DNA of 44,443 nucleotides from a virus: IMG/VR virus record IMGVR_UViG_3300050821_002947, positions 1 through 44,443 of that record; one strand, given 5' to 3'. Below, one piece after another: positions 1 through 7,000 of this stretch. The position numbers and the translations under genes are program-made. Below the pieces are notes generated by a model, which had not been told where the DNA came from, did not search any database, and worked only from the letters and a program-made list of their open reading frames with translations. Position 1 is the first letter of the stretch. Every line of letters starts with the position of its first letter.

Positions 1-23
1 AGAGGCCAACCGGAGCAAGCTTT

Positions 24-380
24 TTAGACCGGAAGTGGAATCTTACGAGCTGCCCTCATAATTCTTTGAGCAGTAGATTCTAACGCCCGACCTCTTTTGA
101 GGTTTTCGCTTCTCGTCACTACCTCCAGGTGCTCTGGATTTACACAGTGACGTACTCTGCATTTATGGTCAAGGTCCATCCCGTAAGGAATTTTTCCTTT
201 GATTTCTTCGTAAGAATATCGATGGGCGTATACAGTTGAACCGTTCATTCCAGAGCCGGGAACGTGAAAGTTTCCGTATCCGTTTTTGGCTCTGGAACCT
301 TTCCAAAGCCAACAACTTTCAGTTTTTTCGACATAAAACCAAAAGCCCTTTGACCTTTTCACGAAGTCCTCACTTTGCAA
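24..380 (-). CDS. HNH homing-type endonuclease
   Basis: Small free-standing HNH endonuclease of 118 residues that would nick or cut DNA. The N-terminal CWLWKG segment (residues 23-28) and AHR (52-54) are typical of phage HNH proteins. The catalytic core is at residues 70-85: D71-H72 with C74 and C79, then N81-P-E-H84, which gives the HNH triad and nearby zinc cysteines. The start overlaps the end of the SSB-like gene by 11 bases. It is the last gene of the leftward block in the window, and only 23 bases remain to the edge. Such genes are often mobile insertions between replication genes, so a role in the phage cycle is not certain. The family call is firm; the biological role is inferred. Confidence 0.9.
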   Translation of the reverse strand: MQSEDFVKRSKGFWFYVEKTESCWLWKGSRAKNGYGNFHVPGSGMNGSTVYAHRYSYEEIKGKIPYGMDLDHKCRVRHCVNPEHLEVVTRSENLKRGRALESTAQRIMRAARKIPLPV

Positions 381-846
381 GATTTGAACTATGTTTGTCT
401 ACACATCCGGCGATTTTGCACACATAGAATTTCACTTTGTTGTTCACACCGCCCTTACCGTTGTCTCCTTGGATGATGTAAAGCTGAGCCTGTTGGCCGA
501 GGAGTGGTCCAGAATACTGCCAGGTCGAAGGGTCGCTTTCATTGACACCCTCGCCCCACTGTCCAGGAAACTCGAAGTCCCCGGCAGCATCTGCGACCAT
601 CGGTACTCCGAAGGCGTGGCAGAAATCCGTCCACACCCACTTTCCCTTCGTGTTGAGGTTCTCGAATACTGAGCGGTCGTTGTACTCGGCGTGGTTGATG
701 ATTTTCATGATGGGATTCAGGTTCACCGAATCCTTGTTCTTCGACAACTGAGGCTTAAAGCCGTCAAGTCGAACGGTCACCATGCCTTCCTGCATCAAGG
801 GCAAGCCCTTGACTTCATCTTTGTTTGCTGTAAGACGTAGTCCCAT
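370..846 (-). CDS. Probable single-strand DNA-binding protein
   Basis: A 158-residue protein with alternating beta-type segments and no signal peptide or membrane helix. Its size, its place directly after a Sak4-like recombination ATPase and its general pattern suggest a phage single-strand DNA-binding or recombination-mediator protein with an OB-like fold. The C-terminus contains two cysteines and a histidine (CKIAGCVDKH) and is not the acidic tail of a classical SSB. A good ribosome site (AAAGGAG, about 6 bases upstream) fixes the start. Function is inferred mainly from context. A generic DUF669-like phage protein is the main alternative. Confidence 0.55.
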   Translation of the reverse strand: MGLRLTANKDEVKGLPLMQEGMVTVRLDGFKPQLSKNKDSVNLNPIMKIINHAEYNDRSVFENLNTKGKWVWTDFCHAFGVPMVADAAGDFEFPGQWGEGVNESDPSTWQYSGPLLGQQAQLYIIQGDNGKGGVNNKVKFYVCKIAGCVDKHSSNLAK

Positions 847-857
847 TTTGTTCTCCT

Positions 858-1727
858 TTAGAGTTTCAACCCCGCGGGGAGTTGCTTCGGTGCTCCGTTT
901 TGGAGCTGAAGGCCGTTTTGCTTCAAGCGTTGCTCGTGCTTCGCAATCATCTCGACGATGCTTGGGTTTTCTTCTTGGTCAAGGAGCAACGCCGTCGCGC
1001 TGTCAAATTCGTAGTTCGGAAAAGGGAACACCTTCGGTAGATAGACAAGCTTTTGGTTGACGGTTTGCTGTACGAGCTTGACACGCCATAGCTCGTTAAA
1101 GTATTTGATGAGTCGTTGATAACGAACTGGGAACACACCGACACGTCCGCTGAAGCGAGGCTTCTCCGAGGTACTGTCGGCGGTTTCCTCAGCTGTTTCA
1201 TGAAGAACGATGATGGTGTCGGTCGGCAGCGCCAAGGTACGCAGAACGCAATTTTCCACAGGGACCATCTCAGCATTCCAAGCGTCCCAACCACCTGGAA
1301 GGAACACCTTCATTCCACCGAAGGTAATCTCACGACGAATGTCTTTCTGTCCGTACAGCGCATAGTTCTGAAAGGCTTTGCCAAAGGTCTGGATAGAGTC
1401 AATAACGTTCGTACCGACGAGCGTTCCCTTCGGGCACTTAAATCCAAGGGCGTGAAGGTCCAACGAATCTTCAAGCTTTGCAAGATTGTCCAAGAACTTT
1501 TGAGCCGCTTCGGGCTGTTTCGGCCATTGTGGTTCGACGTAAGAAATAACGTAGACACCCTTTCGGCCTTGCAAAGCTTCGGCACGGTTGTCGAAGTCAT
1601 GCACAAGGACGTTCGGTCGGCCTGTTGAGGCTAGACGGGACTTGCCGTTTTTCTCCTTCCCCACCAAAGCGATTTTTAGCTTCGCTACTGGTGGCTCTTC
1701 GGCCATAATACGCATTTCTGTTGGCAT
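858..1727 (-). CDS. Sak4-like RecA-fold ATPase (AAA_24 type)
   Basis: A 289-residue P-loop ATPase. Walker A is G-K-E-K-N-G-K-S-R at residues 23-31, followed by VLVHDFDNRAE, typical of the phage AAA_24/Sak4 group in which the protein reports a target DNA or single-strand annealing state. A hydrophobic strand before HETAEET (about residues 170-180) fits the Walker B and sensor region. Sak4 proteins act in single-strand annealing recombination together with an SSB, and the next gene is SSB-like. The start codon shares one base with the stop of the 59-residue gene upstream (TAATG), indicating translational coupling. The family call is good; the recombination role follows from family and neighbours. 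Confidence 0.8.
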   Translation of the reverse strand: MPTEMRIMAEEPPVAKLKIALVGKEKNGKSRLASTGRPNVLVHDFDNRAEALQGRKGVYVISYVEPQWPKQPEAAQKFLDNLAKLEDSLDLHALGFKCPKGTLVGTNVIDSIQTFGKAFQNYALYGQKDIRREITFGGMKVFLPGGWDAWNAEMVPVENCVLRTLALPTDTIIVLHETAEETADSTSEKPRFSGRVGVFPVRYQRLIKYFNELWRVKLVQQTVNQKLVYLPKVFPFPNYEFDSATALLLDQEENPSIVEMIAKHEQRLKQNGLQLQNGAPKQLPAGLKL

Positions 1728-1906
1728 TAATCCTCTTTTTTGACACAGGATTGCAAACTCTTTTCAGCTATCTTGTTGATGGTACAAGCCGAAGGAATCG
1801 GCTGCTCTTTGAAATGCCTTTCACAGAGCGAAAAAGGCTCTCCGAACATACTACGCTCCGTGTTGTAAAAACGATACATCGCGACTGGTCCTTCGCAGTT
1901 TGACAT
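1727..1906 (-). CDS. Small Cys/His protein (59 aa)
   Basis: This short gene was found by reading the gap between the nuclease and Sak4-like genes. It encodes 59 residues beginning MSNCEGPVAMYRFYN. A cysteine at residue 4 and a C-E-R-H group at residues 28-31 could bind a metal, but the pattern is incomplete. It begins directly next to the stop codon of the nuclease gene and its own stop shares a base with the Sak4-like start, so it fits the tight operon exactly. No family is recognised. Perfect operon fit supports a real gene. Confidence 0.7.
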   Translation of the reverse strand: MSNCEGPVAMYRFYNTERSMFGEPFSLCERHFKEQPIPSACTINKIAEKSLQSCVKKED

Positions 1907-2923
1907 TTAATCTTCTACCTCCTTCGACGGTTCGTAGGGCTTCCAAGGACGCCCTTCTGCAAAATCGGCTGCGAGGATGATATCTCGCGAAGATGGCGTC
2001 GCGCTGTGAAGCTTTAGATAGTCGCAAGGCCTCATGTAAAAATTGTGGCACGACGTCTCCATCCAAGTCCATTCATTCGAGCGAAGATTCTGCGCTATCC
2101 GCTCGCAGATTCCGACGACGTTACGTCTCCACTCCTCGATTTCCTCACGAGTGAAGTTAGGGTAAGCTCGAATAAAGCGAGGTCTTTTCTGGCCACTTCG
2201 AGGTTTGTCAGTAGGTCTCGCGCGAGAACAGATATTAACGATGCACCTATCGACTCTAACTCCGTAACCAAGGGATTTTGCGATGACTTCGCATGAATAT
2301 GTGTACCCAGACATTTGAGTAGATGGTTTGTAACGACTTGTTGTAAAGCCGTCGATTCGTGAGACAGTTTTGTGGTCGACAGGAGTAAGTCGTTCGTTCT
2401 CGACAACAACAAGATCAGGTCGACCGACCCAATAGACAACGACCCTTGGTGTTTCTCCAATGAACACCTCTTTCTTCAATCCAAACCCCTCTTCAACCGA
2501 CACGACCTTCCAGTTGTGCTTGTCGATAAGGTATTGAGATTCGTAGTAGTCTTTGAGCATCAGAACAGCGCCGGCGATGTCACCAAACTGAGCAAACTTA
2601 TCAGGCTCCGCTAGAGCGCAAGCTTCCAAACCGTTTGAGGCCCAAGCTTGGAGCGCAATGTCTTGTATGTCTTGTAAACCAAGCTCACGCTTGTCGCGCA
2701 GCGAGTTGTAGAAAGCCTCCATAACATCAGACCACCAAGAGCCTATAGCCATCGGGAAGGGTTTGGTAATCACTGTTCCTTTTTGTCGAATGTTTTTGAC
2801 GTGCTTGAGATAGAAATACGCCTCGCAATGAGAGAAGCTTTTCAGCAAGCTGGCGTCAACGAAAAACAAAATCTTGCCGTTTGGCTGAATCTCGTAAAAC
2901 GAGAAGGGTTTTGGTTCGCTCAT
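1907..2923 (-). CDS. PD-(D/E)XK nuclease, Cas4/RecB-like
   Basis: A 338-residue nuclease. Catalytic pattern: E145 in SVEEGF, D170 in V-G-R-P-D, then D183-H-K185 in TPVDHKT, followed by a Q-x-x-x-Y element near residue 205 (STQMSGYTY). This is the PDDEXK_1/Cas4-like arrangement. Phage members of the group serve in recombination or end resection, which fits the Sak4-like and SSB-like genes downstream. The start at 2923 is chosen because it has an AAGGA ribosome site about 8 bases upstream and an ATGA overlap with the previous gene; a longer reading to 3094 would run through the lipoprotein gene. The four cysteines of a Cas4 iron-sulfur cluster are not evident. Confidence 0.85.
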   Translation of the reverse strand: MSEPKPFSFYEIQPNGKILFFVDASLLKSFSHCEAYFYLKHVKNIRQKGTVITKPFPMAIGSWWSDVMEAFYNSLRDKRELGLQDIQDIALQAWASNGLEACALAEPDKFAQFGDIAGAVLMLKDYYESQYLIDKHNWKVVSVEEGFGLKKEVFIGETPRVVVYWVGRPDLVVVENERLTPVDHKTVSRIDGFTTSRYKPSTQMSGYTYSCEVIAKSLGYGVRVDRCIVNICSRARPTDKPRSGQKRPRFIRAYPNFTREEIEEWRRNVVGICERIAQNLRSNEWTWMETSCHNFYMRPCDYLKLHSATPSSRDIILAADFAEGRPWKPYEPSKEVED

Positions 2924-3243
2924 CGACAATCCTTCGTGCAATACGGCTTCCTCCACTTGCTCTCCGGCCAGCAGGGAGTCACCCAGGTTGAGCCGTCGGC
3001 CTGCTGGACCTCCACGCCGCATCCGTGAACGCCCTCGCTTGGATACTTCTCGCACTTCTGGCTCCAGTGGTTGTACTGCTCGCCGATCGCACACTTGCCT
3101 TCAAAGTTGGGTGGTGCGCTGACGAATGGTCTAGGGTATTTATGAGCGCCGCAGCCGCAGAGCAGCAAGAGAAGCGTCAACGGCAGTACCAACCATGCTA
3201 TTAGAATCAGTCTCGCTAGTTTGCTCATGCTATCTTCTGCCAT
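2920..3243 (-). CDS. Cysteine-rich lipoprotein
   Basis: A 107-residue protein with a strong signal sequence: a charged N-terminus, a Leu-rich core (about residues 11-28) and a lipobox ending L-C-G-C31. The mature part is short and has several cysteines (CAIGEQYN, KCEKYP, HGCGVEV, TPCW, YCTKDC), which suggests disulfides in the periplasm or at the outer membrane. An early-region lipoprotein could be a superinfection-exclusion factor or an unrelated envelope protein; the sequence does not decide. The start at 3243 has GAGGGAA upstream. An alternative start is at 3228. Confidence 0.75.
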   Translation of the reverse strand: MAEDSMSKLARLILIAWLVLPLTLLLLLCGCGAHKYPRPFVSAPPNFEGKCAIGEQYNHWSQKCEKYPSEGVHGCGVEVQQADGSTWVTPCWPESKWRKPYCTKDCR

Positions 3244-3256
3244 TGCGTTGCTTCCC

Positions 3257-3457
3257 TCACTCTTTTGGGCCATAGACGTATTCATATATTTGCTCGGCTT
3301 TGCGTATGACCTCTGCGGCAGAGCATTCGTCCGAGAACATAGTTGCCTGTTGAACGCACCAGCCACGACGATAAACCTCTGCCGCTTCCTTTTGGAGTTG
3401 TTCCTCAATTAACACATTCACGGCCTTTGATGATTCGTCCTTTTTGAATAGCATCAT
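3257..3457 (-). CDS. Hypothetical small protein (66 aa)
   Basis: Short protein beginning MMLFKKDESS, mostly helical in appearance, with a single cysteine pair (WCVQQ and ECSAAEV). The start is placed at 3457 because GGAAGGGGCGAG immediately precedes it and a longer reading would run into the upstream gene. It sits between the lipoprotein gene and another hypothetical gene in the same transcript. No family recognised. It has the acidic and helical make-up common in small early phage proteins. Confidence 0.6.
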   Translation of the reverse strand: MMLFKKDESSKAVNVLIEEQLQKEAAEVYRRGWCVQQATMFSDECSAAEVIRKAEQIYEYVYGPKE

Positions 3458-3474
3458 CTCGCCCCTTCCGCGTT

Positions 3475-3795
3475 TCACTTGCCCTGCGATTCCACGCCCT
3501 TCAACTTCTCCCAAATCATCGCTAGTCGCGCATCGCCACTAGAGGAATAAAACTGTTTGTCGGACTCGTCCAGCGCATCGGGATAGGCGGCGGGGAGCAA
3601 AAATTCACCATGAGGGTGCTTCAAATCTATCTTGCCGCCAGCTAATTTGTGCCACTCCCTAATCGGCTTGACATAAACAGTTCCGCCACAGTTGATTCCT
3701 ATCCCTCCGCCTTTTGTGACGTGGATGCTATCGGCGTAGTAATCGCCATCGCGTTCGCGCCAAAGTTCACGATCAGTATTCTGCATCGCTTCCAT
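3475..3795 (-). CDS. Hypothetical protein (106 aa)
   Basis: The protein begins MEAMQNTDRELWRERDGDYY and contains a glycine-rich turn (KGGGIGINCGG) followed by VYVKPIREWHKLA. No membrane segment. The start at 3795 follows a strong AGGAGGGGAG site at short spacing; 3786 is an alternative. Longer upstream readings have no ribosome site. It lies within the leftward operon. The short strand-like segments suggest a small beta domain, but no function is recognised. Confidence 0.6.
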   Translation of the reverse strand: MEAMQNTDRELWRERDGDYYADSIHVTKGGGIGINCGGTVYVKPIREWHKLAGGKIDLKHPHGEFLLPAAYPDALDESDKQFYSSSGDARLAMIWEKLKGVESQGK

Positions 3796-3860
3796 CTCCC
3801 CTCCTGTTACTGCCATTTCACCGTGCCCCACCCTTCTTCTGAGGGAGACGCCGCCGCACG

Positions 3861-4196
3861 TCAGCCCTGCGTGTAGCAATGACTATTGCCAGCATTTTCT
3901 TCCCTGCTCTTGCGTCGGTCGTCAATGATGCGCGAGGTTTCGGCTTGCAGTTCTTTCGGGTCAAGCATCATAATCGCCCGTTGAACGCCCTCCGTCCCAC
4001 GCACCGAGACTTCGATCTTCGTGATGAATTGCTTTCTAAACAGGGCCTTTAACAAATCCCACCTGCTGATAGCGATGGTTATCGTGCTATGCAGGAACGG
4101 GTCGTGAATCGGCTGTGAGCGAATCAACTTCCCATCCTGCCGGGTTTCAATCATGAATTGCTCAGTACCAGTTTCACCTAGCATTATTTCCTCCAT
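3861..4196 (-). CDS. Hypothetical protein (111 aa)
   Basis: Soluble protein with alternating hydrophobic residues in the first half (FMIETRQDGKLIRSQPIHD, ITIAISRWDLLKALF) and a charged C-terminus rich in Arg and Glu. The first methionine overlaps the end of the preceding 72-residue gene. An internal methionine at 4184 has GGAGGAAATA directly upstream and is an equally good start, giving 107 residues. No family recognised. Its place among small early genes is the only context. Confidence 0.6.
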   Translation of the reverse strand: MEEIMLGETGTEQFMIETRQDGKLIRSQPIHDPFLHSTITIAISRWDLLKALFRKQFITKIEVSVRGTEGVQRAIMMLDPKELQAETSRIIDDRRKSREENAGNSHCYTQG

Positions 4197-4392
4197 TTCC
4201 TTCCACCTTCTTAGGGAGACGCTCGACGGTCACGCGCACCACATCGTCGTAGCATTTCCGTGCCGCTCTCCGCGACTTAAACAGGTCTGCTCGCAAAACG
4301 TTGTAATCCAGATCTCGATAGAAGAAAATCTTGCCTTCTACTCTTCCGACGTAGAATTGCTGCCGCCCCGCCCCCGCTCTCTGTTTGCTCAT
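4174..4392 (-). CDS. Hypothetical basic protein (72 aa)
   Basis: Short Arg/Lys-rich protein with FYVGRVEGKIFFYRDLDYN near the N-terminus and a basic helix (KSRRAARKCYDDVVRVTVERL) at the C-terminus. The composition would suit a nucleic acid-binding protein, but no known fold is recognised. It overlaps the next gene by 11 to 23 bases depending on which start of that gene is used, so the two are probably coupled. Confidence 0.55.
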   Translation of the reverse strand: MSKQRAGAGRQQFYVGRVEGKIFFYRDLDYNVLRADLFKSRRAARKCYDDVVRVTVERLPKKVEGNGGNNAR

Positions 4393-4431
4393 GCGCTATG
4401 CTCCCGCTTGGGCCGCTTTGCTCGCGCTCGG

Positions 4432-5076
4432 TTATGCTTTCTTTCCGAGCAACGTCTTCATCTTGACAGCATCTTCATAGCTCATACTACCTATCTTCAT
4501 CAACGCAGCGATGTCTGGAGGTATCGATACTCCAGACGAAGTCATTCTGTGTTTCTTGTTGTTCAGACGAAGCGTTCCTTGCTGAAGCTTTTCGCGTCTC
4601 TTCATCGCAGCGACGTAGCGACTGTGTTGTCGGTAGCCTTTTTCGTACTCATGAGCAGCGAGGCTTATTTGGGTATAGTCTTGAGTGCGGATGGCTTGTT
4701 GGAGGGCTTTTTGAAGGTCACCGATACGGAAGTCAAGCTCTTCGTCGGAGAGGTCTTTGATAAGAAGAAGATGGTTAGGCCATCCTTCGCCTATAAGCTT
4801 GACACGCTGTCCACGGTGCTCAGTACCATCATCGTCGACGATAGCGACACGCTCGGTCGACATCTCATGGGTGATGCAGTAATGCTGAGCGCAGTATTCC
4901 TGACCACAGTGGGTGCAGATACGAAGGCTCACGCGACCACAGGTGATGCAGACGCCGCTAACGCTTTCGTTACTAAAGTTAACAGTAGCGTCAGCAGCTC
5001 GTTGCTCCTCTGCCATCGCGTCGAGGTCTTCTTGCGAAGGAAGTCCTTCTTGTTCGTGAGGTAATTCGTTTGACAT
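4432..5076 (-). CDS. Zinc-binding protein with helical C-terminus
   Basis: A 214-residue protein with an acidic N-terminus and a compact zinc module at residues 43-70: C43-x2-C46, C54-x2-C57, C62-x2-H65, C67-x2-H70. That is eight ligands, enough for two zinc ions in a B-box-like or RING-like cross-brace. The rest is helical and charged, with SDEELDFRIGDLQKAL and a C-terminal KIGSMSYEDAVKMKTLLG. It could mediate protein or nucleic acid contacts; no enzyme signature is seen. It follows the structured RNA segment 5113-5228 and has an AGAGG ribosome site. Confidence 0.7.
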   Translation of the reverse strand: MSNELPHEQEGLPSQEDLDAMAEEQRAADATVNFSNESVSGVCITCGRVSLRICTHCGQEYCAQHYCITHEMSTERVAIVDDDGTEHRGQRVKLIGEGWPNHLLLIKDLSDEELDFRIGDLQKALQQAIRTQDYTQISLAAHEYEKGYRQHSRYVAAMKRREKLQQGTLRLNNKKHRMTSSGVSIPPDIAALMKIGSMSYEDAVKMKTLLGKKA

Positions 5077-5112
5077 TTGTTGAGCCTCTTTGGTACGACT
5101 GTAAAAAGGAAA

Positions 5113-5228
5113 CCTCCCTCGTCGTGCTCACTTCGTAGGCTTTCAAGGCTTGGGAGTCGAACCCAAGAGCATGACGCTCAGCCGTCCTAGGTATAGCCTG
5201 TCTGCCAATACGAAGCAGACGAGGGAGG
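5113..5228 (-). ncRNA. Structured RNA with tRNA-like T arm
   Basis: The segment is closed by a perfect 11-bp inverted repeat (5113-5123 with 5218-5228). Inside it, on the leftward strand, CTTCGTA and TACGAAG can form a second 7-bp stem, and 5149-5167 forms a 6-bp hairpin whose loop is TTCGACT, matching the tRNA T-arm consensus. A GGCAGA segment resembles a D arm. No canonical 7-bp acceptor stem abuts the T arm and no normal anticodon arm could be placed, so this is not called as a working tRNA. It lies between two genes of the leftward operon. It could be a tRNA relic, a tRNA mimic or a leader element. Confidence 0.5.
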
Positions 5229-5235
5229 ATAAAAT

Positions 5236-5475
5236 CTATAATGTTCTTCCTTGCGTCGACAAAACCTCACTCAGTTTTTTGTGCTGAAGGACCGAGTCTT
5301 TCAAATGAGGAACCATTCGAATAAGCTTCGCAATCAACGATAAAGCCGCAACCTCGTTCTGCTCGTCCTCAAGCATTTCCATCGGAATAGACAAAGTCAC
5401 GGCGACCGCACGAATATCGAAAAGGAGGCGAACATCAACAACTCTTGGACTTACTGCGTCGAAATTCGTAATCAC
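5236..5475 (-). CDS. Hypothetical protein (79 aa), GTG start
   Basis: Small, mostly helical protein (VRLLFDIRAVAVTLSIPME, EVAALSLIAKLIRMVPHLKDSVL) with no cysteines. Translation starts at GTG, with a GTGA overlap with the stop of the ribbon-helix-helix-like gene, and GAGAGGAAA lies just upstream. The pairing of a small DNA-binding protein with a small helical partner recalls toxin-antitoxin or repressor pairs, but nothing in the sequence identifies a toxin. No family recognised. Confidence 0.65.
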   Translation of the reverse strand: MITNFDAVSPRVVDVRLLFDIRAVAVTLSIPMEMLEDEQNEVAALSLIAKLIRMVPHLKDSVLQHKKLSEVLSTQGRTL

Positions 5476-5627
5476 TTTGTTTCCTCTCGCTTAATAAACT
5501 CCTGAACAAGCTGTCTGAGCTTCTTGCTTACCTCTCCGTACTTAGGGAGTATCTTACGAAGCCTCAACGCTAAGTCACGACGAAGCTCAAAGCTGATGGT
5601 CGTGTAGTTTTGCCTTTGATTGGGCAC
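5472..5627 (-). CDS. Ribbon-helix-helix-like DNA-binding protein (51 aa)
   Basis: Short gene found by reading the gap upstream of 5475. After the GTG start it encodes PNQRQNYTTISFELRRDLAL, one strand-like segment (YTTISFEL), and then two basic helices (LRRDLALRLRKILPKYGE and SKKLRQLVQEFIKREE). This is the size and layout of an Arc/MetJ ribbon-helix-helix regulator, which binds operators as a dimer. It would be read from the promoter at 5635-5664, whose start point falls almost on the GTG, so the mRNA may be leaderless. It probably regulates itself or neighbouring genes; its targets are unknown. Confidence 0.65.
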   Translation of the reverse strand: MPNQRQNYTTISFELRRDLALRLRKILPKYGEVSKKLRQLVQEFIKREETK

Positions 5628-5634
5628 GGTGGTT

Positions 5635-5664
5635 ATAGTACCACATTTAATAAGTGCGAGTCAA
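5635..5664 (-). promoter_or_regulatory. Sigma70-like promoter, leftward
   Basis: On the leftward strand a -35 TTGACT (5659-5664) and -10 TACTAT (5635-5640) are separated by 18 bases. The expected start point is at about 5628, directly at the GTG of the ribbon-helix-helix-like gene. It would drive the genes from 5627 leftward. Confidence 0.7.
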
Positions 5665-5741
5665 CAAGTTTCTTAGTCCTTTACTATCAACAAGATACAG
5701 CCAAAAAGCGAAACAAAAGGGAAAAGACACGGATTCTAAGC

Positions 5742-5843
5742 TCAATGCCTACGCCCCTCCTCTACCATGTCTTTGATTAGCTCTTTGAAGGCTTTCTTGA
5801 AGAAAGACCACAGTCCTTTGAAGAACAGAACGAAGTTTTTCAC
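5742..5843 (-). CDS. 33-aa amphipathic peptide
   Basis: A very short gene following ftsK-like, starting at GTG with a GTGA overlap with the ftsK-like stop and an AGAGGAG site 6 bases upstream. The product is VKNFVLFFKGLWSFFKKAFK followed by ELIKDMVEEGRRH. The first two thirds form an amphipathic helix with aromatic residues on one face and lysines on the other, as in membrane-active peptides. It could be an inhibitor or a small partner of the FtsK-like protein. The coupling supports translation; the role is unknown. Confidence 0.5.
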   Translation of the reverse strand: MKNFVLFFKGLWSFFKKAFKELIKDMVEEGRRH

Positions 5844-7000
5844 GATCGGCTCCTCTGCGCTGCAAACTCAATAGCTCCTTGAATGTCTTGCGCCGTAGCG
5901 AGTGGAGCATGAACTCGCTGCAAACCCGGCTTGTTTGGGTTGATGAAGAGCATGTCTCCGCGAGAGATAAGATGCTCGGCTCCGCCTGTATCCAAAACGA
6001 CACGGCTATCTGTCTGACTCGGTAGTCGGAAGGCGAGCCTGGCAGGAAAGTTCGACTTGATATCACCTTCCAGCAGCTTCGCGCTTGGGCGTTGAGTCGC
6101 GACGATAATATGAATCCCTGAAGCCCGAGCCTTCGCAGCGAGTTTCGCAAGCTTTCCCGAGGCAATCTTGCCAGCAAGAGCATATCGAATCTTGTCGTCT
6201 CCTCCGAAGGAGGCTGCCGAAGGCTCTTCTTCGATTCGTCGACGGTCAGCAAGCAAATCTGCGATTTCGTCCACGACAACAAGAATGTAGCTGAGGCGAG
6301 ATGCCGAGCCTTGTCGGGTTTGGTTGTATTCGAGGATGTTGTGTGTTGAGCTTTGAGCAAAGAGTTTTAACCTCCGTGTCATTTCGTCGTTTAGTTCGTC
6401 GAGCCGTATGTGGGTCATGTCGATGCTGGTCGCGATAAGGCTCCGTAGATGAGGAGCATCTCTGAACTTGGAGAATTCAACACCTTCTTTGATATCACAG
6501 AGAACAAGCTCAAGGTCGCTCGGTTTGTAGTTGAGGATAAGGCCTCCGATAATGCTGTTAAGCAGCGTCGACTTACCTCCTCCTGTCGACCCCGCAACAA
6601 GCAGATGAGGCATCAGCGTAAGGTCTTCGACAACGAGCTTTCCGAGGTAGTCGATTCCAAGGATGAGGGGTATCTTGTACTTTGTAGGGTCGAGCGTACA
6701 GTGATTGTACCACTTGACCCACTGTCGTTCGCGGTTCGGCACGAACACCCCGACGGCACTTTCGCCAGGCATTCGTTTTATCATTATGTCTTCGGCACCG
6801 AGTACCACCGCAAGGTCTTGGCTCAGTCCTTCGAGGTGAGAGACCTTCGTCGAGCCTCGAGGCTGGAATCGGTAGACAGAGACGATAGGGCCTACAGAAA
6901 TTGGATCGACGAACGAAGCTGACAAGCCGAGCTGAGAGAACTTATAGCCGATAGCAAGGACGACGGCTTTTTGTTCGTCAGTTTGGGGTGTTGGTGTCAT
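5840..7000 (-). CDS. FtsK/SpoIIIE-type DNA translocase
   Basis: A 386-residue soluble motor domain of the FtsK/SpoIIIE family, which pumps double-stranded DNA using ATP. Walker A is A-G-S-T-G-G-G-K-S-T (136-145), Walker B is ILVVVDEIADLL (D244-E245), and HIIVATQRPS near residue 297 is a hallmark of the family. The N-terminal region (residues 30-70) resembles the alpha domain that precedes the motor (VGPIVSVYRFQP). There is no membrane anchor and no C-terminal winged-helix gamma domain, so DNA orientation signals may not be read. It lies in one transcript with CGIYA, VWA and J-domain genes. Roles could be DNA or plasmid transfer, host interference or genome handling. Confidence 0.92.
   Translation of the reverse strand: MTPTPQTDEQKAVVLAIGYKFSQLGLSASFVDPISVGPIVSVYRFQPRGSTKVSHLEGLSQDLAVVLGAEDIMIKRMPGESAVGVFVPNRERQWVKWYNHCTLDPTKYKIPLILGIDYLGKLVVEDLTLMPHLLVAGSTGGGKSTLLNSIIGGLILNYKPSDLELVLCDIKEGVEFSKFRDAPHLRSLIATSIDMTHIRLDELNDEMTRRLKLFAQSSTHNILEYNQTRQGSASRLSYILVVVDEIADLLADRRRIEEEPSAASFGGDDKIRYALAGKIASGKLAKLAAKARASGIHIIVATQRPSAKLLEGDIKSNFPARLAFRLPSQTDSRVVLDTGGAEHLISRGDMLFINPNKPGLQRVHAPLATAQDIQGAIEFAAQRSRS

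Noticed and set aside
4153-5064. A 303-residue open frame on the + strand opposite the 4174-5076 leftward genes
   Set aside because: Rich in Ser, Arg and Leu with no recognisable family, no ribosome site, and antisense to well-coupled genes with clear zinc motifs. Treated as a shadow frame.
5113-5228. A standard tRNA gene
   Set aside because: The T arm is convincing, but no 7-bp acceptor stem abuts it and no normal anticodon arm could be drawn, so it is reported only as a tRNA-like element.
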